Both the position numbers and the translations under genes were made by a program. Below the pieces are notes generated by a model. The model had not been told where the DNA came from and did not search any database. It was given only the letters and a program-made list of their open reading frames with translations. Below, piece by piece: positions 10,524 to 21,284 of a stretch of 64,000 bases of DNA. The first letter of the stretch is position 1. Each line of letters opens with the position of its first letter. Source of the stretch: Saussurea involucrata (Eukaryota; Streptophyta; Magnoliopsida; Asterales; Asteraceae); the NCBI GenBank assembly GCA_033807775.1, contig CM066326.1, forward strand, positions 88,636,873 through 88,700,872, given 5' to 3'.

Positions 10524-10629
10524 GTGGTGGTTGTTTTAGTTGTTTTAGTTGTTTTGTATTTTTTTACTGTGTTGTTTTGTATTTTTTACTGTGTTGTTGT
10601 TTGTATTTTTTTGTTGTTTTTTTACATCA

Positions 10630-10790
10630 TGTAAGGTCAAGTCAGAGGTTACCTCAACTCATTTGCTAAAGTGTGTCTGGGTTGTGGTACACAATGGCCA
10701 TACGTGGTTGCAAAAGCAGAAGCCGTTGAAGAAGGGTCAGAAAGATTGAAGATGAAGAGCATGTTGGATGGAATACAAATTAGCTGTGTT
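10630..10790 (+). pseudogene. Remnant of second exon of the accessory gene
   Basis: Matches 57518-57720 of MULE copy 2 but lacks about 38 bp (copy 2 'ttcgtgggcc...gacaacc') next to a short 'cctca' repeat. The deletion shifts the frame relative to copy 2. Confidence 0.5.
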
Positions 10791-11160
10791 ATCAATGTTC
10801 ATTTAAAAGCATATGTATGTGTGTATATATAATATGAATCTATATATATCATTTACAAACTAGCTGTGTTATCAATGTTCATTTAAAAGCATATGTATGT
10901 GTGTATATATAATATGAATATATATATCATTTACAAACTAGCTGTGTTATCAATGTTCATTTAGAAGCATATGTATGTGTGTATATATAATATGAATATA
11001 TATATCATTTACAAACTAGTTGTGTTATCAATGTTCATTTAGAAGCATATGTATGTGTGTATATATATAATATGAATATATATCATTTACAAACTAGCTG
11101 TGTTATCAATGTTCATTTAGAAGCATATGTATGTGTGTATATATAATATGAATATATATA
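10776..11160. repeat. About 78-bp tandem repeat, five copies
   Basis: The unit 'caaactagctgtgttatcaatgttcattt..aagcatatgtatgtgtg...' starts near 10780, 10856, 10934, 11012 and 11091. Single units also occur in MULE copy 2 at 57711 and 58307. Confidence 0.9.
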
Positions 11161-11166
11161 TATATA

Positions 11167-11491
11167 GAGAGAGAGAGGCGGGTTCAAACGAGGAGCGCAT
11201 CAATTTAAGAGAACGTGAGGAGCACTCCCATGCTTCTGATCACATGTGATCAACAACTGCTAAAAAATCAGAACAAATCAAAAATTCGCGCAAGATGTGG
11301 CGCGAGGTGGCAAGTCGCGGATCATTAATGATTCACAACTGTTAATCATATGTGATTCATAACTGTCAATTGCTCCTCCAGATCAGTTGTGAATCACATG
11401 TGATCCACAACTGCCAATCACATGTGATTCATAACTGTCAATTGCTCCTCACGTTCTCACGTTTTGGTGCGCTCCTCGTTTGAACCTTCCT

Positions 11492-11493
<2 letters not shown>
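11167..11493. mobile_element. MITE with perfect 19-bp TIRs inside TA repeats
   Basis: GGTTCAAACGAGGAGCGCA at 11181-11199 is exactly inverted at 11468-11486. The interior carries repeated palindromes such as GATCACATGTGATC and 'tgattcataactg'. The right side runs into (TA)n at 11494-11548. It is inserted within MULE copy 1 and absent from copy 2. Confidence 0.8.
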
Positions 11494-11551
<58 letters not shown>

Positions 11552-11552
11552 T

Positions 11553-14133
11553 TTACAAATTAGCGTTTAGATCAACAGTATCATATGTGTTTGTTCCATA
11601 TGGTTCAAGCTGTGACGGGCCCGGGGTGTGACTGACTGAATGTCTCCTTGGCACGGTTGAAGGGGCGGGATTTGGACACTCTCCACGAGTGTATCCTACG
11701 CATTGGCGCTGAGTACATCTTCGTTGTATCGAACTTTCACCACGTGATGGACGTCGGTCGTTCTTTCTCGGTCTCCCGGCTCTGTTCTTATCCATTAAAG
11801 GTGGATAGCATGGCGGAAGCGGGTCGAGTGGATACACCCATGCTGCAGGGGTCCAGCTGGGTTTATTACCTCCACGTATGTTCTCCGGTAATATTCGGAC
11901 GTGAAGAAAGGTACAGCCAAGTCGCTGCAATCTCTACGACCCATATGTGTTGTCGCAGCGATGGCATGGCCGCACGGTAACCCAAATTTTTGCCATTCGC
12001 AACACGAACAAAGGTGGTCTTCCATATTCACAATCGCGTGAAGATAGTCATCATGCACCTCGTACTTCCCATACCCGATTGCTCTTACCGGCCATGTCGC
12101 CGCACGACGCGCCCTGTACTGAACGATCTTCTCCGCCGTTGGTGTGAGTGCATTTTGCATCTCAGCTCCTTTTAGGCGTCGAATTTGGTACCACTCTTGT
12201 TGAAAGGCCCGAAAGTAGTCCATAAGATTAACAATCGGACATCTACGCGCAAAACGGGAGAGTGCATTCACAGACTCTGCACTATTCGAGGTCAGAATGT
12301 CATACCGTTGTCCAGGAAAATGGGACGCGGACCACCTCTCCGGTCCAGCTTCGTCAAAGACTTTGGTTGCTTCGTCGGCACTATATCGTAGCATATTCAT
12401 GTACTTGTTAAACTCCTGATCCGTATATGCTCTGCATGCCGCCCAATAGACATCCTTGTTGGTCGTAATACGTTTGTCCTTGGATTTGGCGTTCATCTCC
12501 AAATGTCGACAGCATATGGCGTGAGGGGCGTTTGGGTAGATGGCAGAGATTGCGGCGCTTATGGAAGGAGCCCTGTCAGACATAAACACCAACCCTTGCG
12601 GGTCTCCGATAGCTTGTCTCAACATGGACATAAACCAAGTCCACTCGTCCCCGGTTTCGGACTTGCCTACGCCGAAAGCTACTGGAACGATGGAGTTATC
12701 CCCGTCCATGGCAACCGCCAGGAACATCATACCCAAGTAACGGCCCTTTAAATGGGCTGCGTCTATTATCAGGACACAACGTAGATTTGCCACAAATATG
12801 CGGATCTGCAAAAACATAGGTGGTTTTCCTTTGTAAATGTTATAGTTTATAATGTGTAAACATATGACGTGTTAAAATACGTACCGTAGGTCCAAGGGCC
12901 ACGAAGCACATCTCAAACCGTCGACGTGAATCGGTCCGTAGCTGCGTGACAGTACCAGGGTTCTGCAGCTGCAAATTATATAAATATGTCGGGAGTCGTT
13001 CATACGACTCCTCGAACGTGCCTCTCACCATAAACAGTGCATGGCATCGCGCACTCCAAGCTTGGTGGTAATCAATCGTGACGCCGAACTGCTGGTGAAC
13101 ATCGTGGACGATGTCCTTTGGACGCAATGACCTACTAACATCAAGAAATTTGTTTTTCAGTATCGCACCCAAAGTCTTTTTGCCGGCTTGTTTGTGGTGG
13201 GGATTTAGTTGCGTCCTCGTACAAGTGTGTACGTCGTGCAACTTTCTAATCATGAACGCCCCTTCTTTGCCACCCGTGTCAATCGCGTACATCCTCCAGT
13301 CACAGTTTTTTCTGGCACATTCAACTATGTATCTAGTTTTGTCAGATTAATGACGTGCGCCTTTCGAAACCCTCTTCCAAGAACTTAAGTCCGACCTGAC
13401 TTGCCAAGAGATCCTTCGACTCGAATATCTGACCTACATGTAACATTTCACTGCGAATATAAGGTGTAGGTTCATAGGTTTGTGTCTGGGTATGGGAGTC
13501 TGGAAGAATAGGGGGCATATCAAAAAAGTCATTTATCTGACTACATGATTTTCTACTAGGGGTATATTCTTCGTGATCATCACTATCGGTGTCTGATCTG
13601 TCTATTTCAGAATTACCCGTTCTGAAAACGTGGGTTTCGTCATCAGCAACTCCAGCAGTACGCCCTTCGTGTGGTTTTGGTGGTTGTTGTTGTTGCGTCT
13701 CCGGAATACAGTCGTTAAGACCATATGAATGATCTAAATGAACCGTTGGGGCGTCGGACGCCTGAAATTGAGAATCAGACTGCTCTATTTGGAGGTCTTC
13801 GTCGTCACTGTCGTCGTCGTTTTCGTCGGGATACACAAAAAGTAATGGGGTCCTTTCTGAATCGGCTGCAAAGTGCAGAAAAGTAGAGATATCCCCATCG
13901 TTGGATAAATCCACAAATGACCTACCGCCATTTTTAAACACTAACTTGCAAACAGCAGAAGGGTTGATTCCACATTTTTGCATGGCGTATGCAAGAAATT
14001 TCTGATAAGTATAGTTTACTGGCACTTTTACACCATGCTTAGATTTATTAGCAAAATTCCACTCATTGTTATCTTGCTCCCATTCACCATCAAAACATAA
14101 ATATAGCTTAGTTTTTGCAACAGATGAACTCAT
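11553..14133 (-). pseudogene. mudrA-type MULE transposase, frameshifted
   Basis: The cut-and-paste transposase of the MULE, on the minus strand. The N-terminal PB1-like domain begins at the ATG at 14133 (MSSSVAKTKLYLCFDGEW) and is followed by an acidic, Q-rich linker. Next comes the MuDR DNA-binding region (from about 13346; ECARKNCDWRMYAIDTGG), then an intron (12884-12806, GTACGT...TTTGCAG). The MULE catalytic core follows (IIDAAHLKGRYLG; FMSDRAPSISAA; SNSAESVNALS) with a SWIM finger (CSCCEWQKFGLPCGHAIAA). A C-terminal basic region (MDKNRAGRPRKNDRRPS) with CxxC-like residues ends at 11553. Two breaks are visible: one at about 13345, where the N-terminal and DNA-binding frames disagree and both hit stops, and a missing C in a C-run near 11850 that copy 2 retains. 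Confidence 0.88.
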
Positions 14134-14299
14134 TTTTTCAGTAGTATCTCAAACACAAAATATTGCAGAAAGAAATCAAGAAAGAAGTATGAAATTGGTG
14201 TGTGGATTATGGATTGCATTTTACATCTATTTATCAATGAAACAACCAACATTGATGACAACCAATCTCTCATTTCATCCACAAACTGGTATTCCAAAA

Positions 14300-14690
14300 A
14301 CACTGATTTAACATTGATGAAAACATGCAAATGAATTTCAACCACAAATCGGTCTTCAAAGTACAATAATTGTGGAAAAAAACAGTAAAAGCATGCAAGA
14401 TTCGTCTAAGTACAGGGGCTGAAAGTGTAAATTTTCAGGAACCAAAAGTGTGAATTTTCAGATACCAAAACTGTAAAATTTTGTTCCATCGCGGGCAGGG
14501 GCCAAATGTGCACCGCGGCCAAAGTTGAGGGGCTCCGCGGGACACTTTTGGCCAAAGGTCGTGCCACGTCAGCCCTATCCCGCGATCGCAGGCTCCATCG
14601 CGGGCCATTAGGGCATTTTGGTAAACCGCCGAAATTTTGTGGCATTTTGGTAAGTGTTGGTCAAACTTTTGGCATTTTAATTAATTTCCC
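14300..14690 (-). repeat. MULE copy 1 right TIR
   Basis: Reverse complement of the left TIR (9670-10062), ending ATTAATTTCCC at 14690, next to the TATTTAATA duplication. Confidence 0.9.
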
Positions 14691-14699
14691 TATTTAATA

Positions 14700-15750
14700 A
14701 TACAATTACTATTCATTTTTCTAGTTGAAAAAGAATGAAAGGAAAGTAGGTTGAATCAACCAAATTTATAATACAAAAAAGTAATTGAATAGACAAGTCT
14801 CTTGTCACTTCTTTTGAATTCTCATGAAAAATCACAAAAATGTTTTTACTTTTGTAGACAATTGTTTTAATCAAGAGGAGTATTAATAAATAGTGACATT
14901 TTTTTGTTGCTTTTGAGTTTGAAGATTATTTAACTTTTCTAGACAATTTATGATAAAGTTGTAACAATTTGTAATTTAATTATATAACTTGTCAAAAAAT
15001 AATACATGAATTTTAACATATTAAATATTGGTATTAACTTAAAGGTATTAATGAGATGTATTTAATAATATAATTTATTAAAAATAATATATAAATCTTA
15101 ATTATATATTTTAAATAAATCAATTCATACATAATATATAATAAGGGTTAAAAATAAAAAATAATAGAGATAAATAAAAAGTAAGATGTAAATAAGAGGG
15201 TTAAATCTGTAAATATAAAGGGTTTAAAATAAAAATGTATAAAATCAGGAATTAAAAATAGTGAGCCATCTTCAAAACACTCATATTTCTACACACACTT
15301 TTAAAACACCTCTATTTCTACCAAACCTTTTCTAAACACCCATATTTTTGCAAAAAAACTCGAAAACCAGAGGTGGGTTTAAAATTTAACATGATCTTAC
15401 TATAATGTCTACCGATTTCACTATAGCGGCTTACTCGAATTCATAATAGCCTATTTATATTCAATCGTCGAGATTGAACAAGTCAATTCAGTCAAATAAG
15501 TTTTTTAGTAAAGATTGATTGATAAACAAAAATGAGTCAGAAGTAAATTTCAAGGTTCATGAGTTTTTTAGGGTGTATGGCTTATTTATCTTAGGGCTTT
15601 GACGAAATTTATCCTACTCTAGAATCCAACTTTTGCAACTAGAGAAATCTCTCCACGGTAATAAAAAAAACAAATACGTGAGTGAATGATAGTTCATAAA
15701 GTAACAAGACTATAAATCATCAAATATTGATCATCCCACCAATGAACTAA
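14700..15750. other. AT-rich intergenic stretch, no gene seen
   Basis: No supported gene. The segment 14997-15075 repeats the sequence immediately left of the MULE (9600-9669: 'aatacatgaa.tttaacat..taaatattg.tattaa'), so the MULE landed in one copy of a local duplication. The rest is simple AT-rich DNA. Confidence 0.6.
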
Positions 15751-15752
15751 TG

Positions 15753-15877
15753 CTAATTCAAAGGAAAATTATGGCTCGAATTAAGCTCGTAAATATCGTT
15801 GGTTTTATCCACATTCTCGTCGGGCATCTCCACCAACGACTTGCCTTTAGATTCCGGCGCCATCAACGTAAACAAAA
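15753..15877 (-). other. Short unknown coding-like segment next to an LTR end
   Basis: Downstream of the LTR fragment on the minus strand, an ATG near 15860 opens a 36-codon frame (MAPESKGKSLVEMPDENVDK...). It reads like an N-terminal exon but I cannot place it. It may be element 5' sequence or host exon debris. Confidence 0.25.
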
Positions 15878-15965
15878 TGATACGATCTTCGTATACACTC
15901 TTCGAGTGAGTGCCAACTCCAGAATTAAGAGAGAAGAGAGAACAAGAATATTCCAGCAAAAACCA
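15878..15965 (-). repeat. 88-bp LTR end, copy A
   Basis: Direct repeat of 16548-16635 ('tgatacgatcttcgtatac...ccagcaaaaacca'), apparently without mismatch. Confidence 0.9.
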
Positions 15966-16524
15966 ATGTTGGAGGTCTCGCAACCAACAACTCTCGCTGC
16001 AAGATGGGTTTCAGGCCGGATGTATAAAAAGAGATCAGAAGTTGGTCATTGACGCCGGTCACCCGATTCATCAGCCTCTCGAATTCAGCCTGGTACTCCG
16101 CGACGGAACCCCGCTGCAACAGTTTCGAAAGAGCTCCTTGCGGGTCTTCAAATTTGGACGGTCCAAAACGGGTACGAACACTCTCCAGAAACCCGTCCCA
16201 CGTCGTAATCAAGTTGTTCCGACGCATCCAGCGGAACCATTCTGCGGCCTCACCGTCCAAGTTAAACCCAATGATACGCGGTTTTTGATCGGGAGGCGTT
16301 CCGTGTAAGTTGAAGTATTCTTCCATCGCAAAGATCCACGTTTCAGGATCAGTGCCGTGAAATCTGGGAACATCGATTCGCATGGATCGGGGCAATGCAA
16401 CAGTCTTTCCATGTTGTGGATGGCCCCGGGCCGTTTGAAGCTCCTGCGACAAACGATCAATTTTTACTGTTAAGGCGTCGACCTGTTCTTTGACCAATGC
16501 CTTTAACGCTGCCTCATCTGCCAT
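15966..16524 (-). pseudogene. Ty3/gypsy Gag fragment
   Basis: The minus-strand frame begins at the ATG at 16524-16522 (MADEAALKALVKEQVDALTV). It has a helical N-terminus, then the Retrotrans_gag core: PRFHGTDPETWIFAMEEYF, GEAAEWFRWMRRN, WDGFLESVRTRFGPS, and QRGSVAEYQAEFERLMNRV. After about 186 residues the frame runs straight into the LTR remnant (ARPPTLV then FAGIFLF), so the zinc knuckle and pol are missing. It differs clearly from the gag at 1-655, so it belongs to another gypsy lineage with the TTGGTGCTTTCATTGAG primer region. Confidence 0.85.
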
Positions 16525-16547
16525 CGCTCTCAATGAAAGCACCAATT

Positions 16548-16635
16548 TGATACGATCTTCGTATACACTCTTCGAGTGAGTGCCAACTCCAGAATTAAGA
16601 GAGAAGAGAGAACAAGAATATTCCAGCAAAAACCA
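16548..16635 (-). repeat. 88-bp LTR end, copy B
   Basis: Partner of 15878-15965. Here it is the 3' end of a longer LTR extending to about 16780, and is followed on the minus strand by the primer-binding region. Confidence 0.9.
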
Positions 16636-16984
16636 TCATGTGCATTTCCTTCGTGGTCTGAGTTTATACACGGTTACAAAAGTTCACAGAAACTACTAGT
16701 TGGTTTTCTCCTACAAACATGAATAACTAAAAGACATGCATAACTATTTCAACCACTCAACCCACATACACACTAATACAACTATTCTTTTCTAACCACA
16801 TAACTATCATACCACTTAGGGGCCACCGAGACCCGACTTGATTTACGGCTTGATTGCGCCTGCTCCCGAGCTCCACGTTGCTCATCAGCTCCCATGTTCG
16901 AATCTTGAGCTGCCGTATCACAAAATTCCTAAAAAGTTGAACACGCACAACACGATCAGAGTAGTCTTCCATTTAGTAGTGTTT

Positions 16985-17484
16985 AAATGGTTTTCAGACA
17001 AATCACCATTTTTTCAGGGAAAATTCCATAGGTAAAAGTCTTCCATTTAATAGTGTTAAATGGTTTTCGGACAATACATATCGCTACTATTTTGTGTTTA
17101 CGTCATGAAGTTTTAATTCGTAATATTTATAGATCATTAAACAAAGTTTTTTATTTTATCCAAACTGTAGATTGTGTGTAGATTTATGCTTGATAACATC
17201 ATGTTCAACGTGTTGCAAACTCCTGAAAAAATTAGTGTTTCTTTGAAAGGGCTCTTTTGAGCGTACTGAGAATAAAAAACCTCAGGGTCAACCTTGATGC
17301 TAATGAAGATCTCTTTATAACTTCGTTTTCGTTCTCATCCATCTTCAAGGTTGGGAATGTTAGCCTTCTTTCGTTCCTCCCCAAAAAGGTTTCTTTACAA
17401 ACAAAGTGTTTTTCTGAAAGGATGAATATATTGTAAATATTCCGAGTATTCTGACAATTTCTTTATTTTGAAATTTCAATACTA
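16985..17484. other. No gene seen
   Basis: AT-rich sequence with a small imperfect direct repeat ('gtcttccattta.tagtgtt.aatggttttc' at about 16970 and 17038). No open frame or element end is supported. Confidence 0.5.
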
Positions 17485-17878
17485 AGAGTGCGTTTGGTAC
17501 ACTGGACATGACAGAACAGAACCGAATCGAACAGAAATCACTGTCCCATTTTGGCAGGACTTTTATGTGGAACAGACATGAACAAAGTAGAACAAACTGG
17601 AACAGGCCTGTTCCACCCCACCCCATGGATCGAACAAGGTGGAACAGACTTATGTTTTACCAATATAACCTCAAAATAAAATATAATTCTTTTCTAAAAC
17701 ATCAAATACACGTTATATTTAATATTTTATTCATTCTTTAAATTTTATTTATTGTACTTTATCTAATGTTATCTGTTATGTTATGTCTACCAAACGCTGA
17801 ACAACTGTTCTTGTCTGGCCTTTTTTGTCATGTTCCATCTTGTCATGTTCTATCTTGTCTGCATACCAAACACACCCT
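17485..17878. mobile_element. hAT-like MITE
   Basis: The ends AGAGTGCGTTTGGTA (17485) and TACCAAACACACCCT (17864-17878) are 15-bp inverted repeats with two mismatches. The flanks 'aatacta' and 'aatagtc' could be a decayed 8-bp duplication. The interior is made of 'ggaacag/ctgttcc' words and has no coding capacity. Confidence 0.65.
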
Positions 17879-18391
17879 AATAGTCTTACAATTTAGATAT
17901 TACAAAAGATTTTTTTTTGGTTTGCATTTCACTTTGTATATGGTCCATACTATCAACATGCATTAAATGATAATGATGCTCGCTAAGTCACCCCACATGC
18001 TGAACATGTACAGGGCCTTTTCGTAAAGTGCCTAGTTAGTATTTATATCCCTTGTGCTTAACACGTAAAGTGACTTAATGATAATATATATTTAACAGAC
18101 GTTAGTGACAAAGACATTCAAAACAAAAACAAATTTGTTTTATATTTCTAAATTATAACAACTATAAAATATAAACCACTGTTCATTCTTTTTGAAGTGT
18201 ATGTTAGATTACTCATATCATAAATTTTTTGAAGTGTGTGGGTGTAAATGAGAGAGAATTAGGTTTTCATTCCAATCTTATTGATTCTCTTCTCAATCAA
18301 GTGGTTTTATTGTTTATCATTGTTACTTGAATCACTCTTAGATTGTATCGATATATAACCTTGATACTGTCATTACAATAAAATCGGATTT
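17879..18391. other. No gene seen
   Basis: AT-rich, without supported open frames, repeats or element ends. Confidence 0.5.
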
Positions 18392-19064
18392 CACTACACC
18401 AAATGTCGTCTTAGACAACATAGGCTAATTGCCTATGTTGCTTAAGATAAGCTTAGGCAACAAAGGCTAATATATGTTGCCTAAGATTACTCAAACCCTA
18501 AAAAAAAGTTTCCTCTTAGGCAACATATCGTTATACGTTGCCTAAGTGAGACCTTATGCAACATATGAATAATTATATGTTGCCTCAAGTATCTTAAGCA
18601 ACATCTTCCATTATGTTGCTTTATTTGTGTAATCTTAGGCAACATATTTTCCTGTTTCTATGTTGCCTAAGGTAAAAAATTATAAATAAATATAGGTAGT
18701 TGAAAATTTAATAAGTTGTGTACGGATGATTGATACATACTTTTACTTAGGCAACATATAATCTATTGTATGTGTTGCGTAAGAGTTGGCTTAGGCAACA
18801 TATATTCTTGTTTCTATGTTGCCTAAGGTCAAAATATAGATAAATATAGGTAGTTGAAAACTTAATAACTCATGTACGGATGATTTAAGGTTGGCACATA
18901 TGTTTACTTAGGCAACATATAATATGTTGTATTTGTTGCGTAAGATCTCGCTTAGGCAACATATTTTCTTGTTTCTATGTTGCCTAAGGTAAAAAATTAA
19001 ATAAATATATAGGTAGTTGAAAACTTAATAACTCATGTACGGATGATTTAAGGTTGGCACATAA
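18392..19064 (+). mobile_element. CACTA transposon end, plus orientation
   Basis: Begins CACTACACCAAATG and carries the same TTAGGCAACATA subterminal repeats, in the same order, as the end at 6830-7468 but inverted. It is cut by the gag-only copia insertion at 19065. Beyond that insertion the sequence is LINE, so the CACTA interior was lost before or at that point. Confidence 0.75.
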
Positions 19065-19363
19065 TGTTGGAATCAAACTTGCTATGATGAACAAAAATCA
19101 CAGGTAATATGTAAATATACTTGCTATTGATTGATACTTGCAACTTTTGTTCATACAAATCACAAATACATTGACCTTATTTATACACATTGAAAAGGTG
19201 CCATCGAACCATCGCAATGGTTCGGTAAAGGTTGTGTTGTTTCATGAAGCATCACACCTCTTCATGAATGGTCACACCCTTTCACTAAAATAACTACTTA
19301 TAAATATATATATACTTTCTGACTTACTAATTTTAACCCAAAAGTTTAGGTTAACTATCAACA
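19065..19363 (-). repeat. 3' LTR of gag-only copia
   Basis: TGTTGGAATC...ACTATCAACA on the plus strand. The adjoining CTCCCCCTTAAAC (19364 on) is the polypurine tract on the minus strand. Confidence 0.95.
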
Positions 19364-19423
19364 CTCCCCCTTAAACTAAACTTTGGTTTAAGGTAGGTCT
19401 TCAACTTGCTTTTATCTTGCTCT

Positions 19424-20341
19424 TTACAGCAGCGTTGGTCCTTCGTCATCATTAATGAGATAAGACTCTTCTTGCTTGTCTTTATTGTCTTTCCACTTCG
19501 TACATTCCCTCGCAAAATGGCCGAAGTCACCACATTCATAACATCTGAAGGTGCTCTTATCTTTAGTTCCTTGACTCGTACTTCTTCCACGTGCATTTGG
19601 ACTATTCTTCCATTTCAGGCTTTCCTTGGCTTCGTTGTTGAAATTTTTACCTCGCCCTTTACCACGACTTTGGTTGTTTGAACTTGCCATCAGAAGTTTG
19701 TCTTGATCATTTGCCTCTGGCGTGTCTTGACTTTTGATTCGTTCTTCAAAGGCTGTTAATCTTCCAACGGCTTCTTCAAACGACATTTTGTCTAAATCTT
19801 GATATTGTTCAATAGTTGCCACGATCGGTAAAAACTTCTTTGGAACCGAATTGAGTAGTTTCCTCACAATTATCTTGCTTTCGAGCGTAGTTCCAAGATT
19901 ACTAAATTTTGCCCTTATATTGCTCAATTTGCTTGCAAAACCACTTACAGTTTCACTTTCTTTCATCTTTAATGACTCTAGTTCACTCCTCAAAGTTTGC
20001 GAACGTGCTTTCTGAACTAAGTCTACTCCAATGAACAGAACTTTGATTGAGTCCCAAACTTCCTTTGTAGTCGAGCATTGTGCTACCTGCATTAGAACAT
20101 CTTCGGGCAATGTTTGAAAGATCATTGCCTTTGATATATGTGCTTTCTTCTCATCCACTGCATTTTCAGCATCAATTGTTTCCCACAGACCATGGGCCTT
20201 CAATATTGTTTCCATCAACAATGCCCACGTCGTGTAGTTTGTTTCAGTCAATTTTGGACATTGTAGTAAAACATTTCCTTGTTCTCGAACTGATGCACTG
20301 CTTGATGCGTTATCATGTTTGTCACCTTCTTTTTCTACCAT
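19424..20341 (-). CDS. copia Gag protein, intact (305 aa)
   Basis: A complete frame from the ATG at 20341 to the stop at 19424. Domains in order: an N-terminal copia-gag segment (residues about 27-60; LTETNYTTWALLMETILKAH), the UBN2/Retrotran_gag_2 helical core (about 75-210; VWDSIKVLF, LRSELESLKMKESETVSGF, IVRKLLNSVPKKFLPIVATI), a basic glycine/arginine-rich linker, and one CCHC zinc knuckle (CYECGDFGHFAREC, about 268-281) that binds element RNA. An acidic tail follows. There is no internal stop, in keeping with the near-identical LTRs. The protein should form virus-like particles; no pol domain follows. Confidence 0.93.
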   Translation of the reverse strand: MVEKEGDKHDNASSSASVREQGNVLLQCPKLTETNYTTWALLMETILKAHGLWETIDAENAVDEKKAHISKAMIFQTLPEDVLMQVAQCSTTKEVWDSIKVLFIGVDLVQKARSQTLRSELESLKMKESETVSGFASKLSNIRAKFSNLGTTLESKIIVRKLLNSVPKKFLPIVATIEQYQDLDKMSFEEAVGRLTAFEERIKSQDTPEANDQDKLLMASSNNQSRGKGRGKNFNNEAKESLKWKNSPNARGRSTSQGTKDKSTFRCYECGDFGHFARECTKWKDNKDKQEESYLINDDEGPTLL

Positions 20342-21270
20342 GCTTGCTTGCTTGCTTTTAACTTGCTTATTTCTTACAAATCAGAACCGATATGGTTTCT
20401 GGTTTTCTTGCTCTTGTGTTTAATCAAAAGATCAAAACACTTATTTACTACTGGCCAACTTGCTAACCAGGTTTTCTTGCTAAACTTGCTCAATATTGAC
20501 CAACTTGCTAATCAATATTGTATTTCCAGACCCACTTGCTAATCTGGCTCTTGCTTGCTTTGATCAAAATAATTGATCCTTTCTTGCTGATGATCGTATG
20601 ATCAGTTTCTTACTTGCTTTGAAACTCAAAGGTTTCTCTTTGAAACACAAGGGTTTCTCTTGCCTGAAACACTAAGGTTTCTCTTGCCTGAAAACACTGG
20701 GTTTTCTCTTGTTTTATGTGAACTACAGGAGTTCGGTTTTTACTTGCTTGCTTTCTTTCTTCCCCCTTACTTTTTTTTAAGAATAATCTTACAAAAACTT
20801 TCTTCTTTTGCCCCTTTTTCTTTTTCCTTCCTTAATAAAAAATATAAGATTTTTTCAAAAAACAAATCCTTATAATTTTAATTAAAATATATCTTAATAT
20901 AAAAATTTAAATAATAATAATAATATAAACTTAAAAGGTCTTATATTATATAATATTAAAAAATATCTTATATTAAAATTATTTATAATCACTTCCTCTT
21001 TCTTTTAGGTTAGATCAAAAATGGGGAAATCAAATAGAAGAACCTGCGTGGTTTTGGGAATTACACCAAAAACAGCCGCCTCTTCCTTCTTCTTCTTCAA
21101 ATCGATGTCTGGTTTTCTTCTCCCTTCAAGAATCAAATCCGGTTCTTTCAATCAATCGACCGTTGCTTCCACGTACTTTTTCAATCGGCGAATTCTAGGG
21201 CAAAAACTGATTCAATCGTCCTCCCCTGTTCACTTTCTTCTTTCTTGCGGTTGATTCCCGGATCGTTCTT

Positions 21271-21284
21271 GCTCTGATACCAAT
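21271..21284 (-). other. Primer-binding site of gag-only copia
   Basis: The minus strand reads ATTGGTATCAGAGC next to the 5' LTR, complementary to initiator tRNA-Met. Confidence 0.9.

Larger units (their letters stand above)
9670..14690 (-). mobile_element. Mutator-like element (MULE) copy 1, complete ends
   Basis: A 5021-bp DNA transposon. Its ends are perfect partners (GGGAAATTAATTAAAATGCC on the left, the reverse complement on the right), and it is flanked by identical 9-bp duplications TATTTAATA at 9661-9669 and 14691-14699, the length typical of Mutator. The long TIRs (about 395 bp) drive two convergent units: a small coiled-coil gene on + from the left end and a mudrA-type transposase on - from the right end. 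This is the MuDR gene arrangement. The transposase is frameshifted, so this copy is probably non-autonomous. Confidence 0.93.
15878..16985 (-). mobile_element. Ty3/gypsy fragments: pol end, LTR, gag, LTR remnant
   Basis: In minus-strand order there is a basic C-terminal tail of a polyprotein (about 16980-16785, ending ...VAPKWYDSYVVRKE and stop), an LTR of roughly 230 bp ending at 16548, a primer region (TTGGTGCTTTCATTGAG), a gag fragment, and an 88-bp LTR remnant (15965-15878). The order pol-LTR-gag-LTR is that of two elements sharing an LTR, now cut at both ends. Confidence 0.65.
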
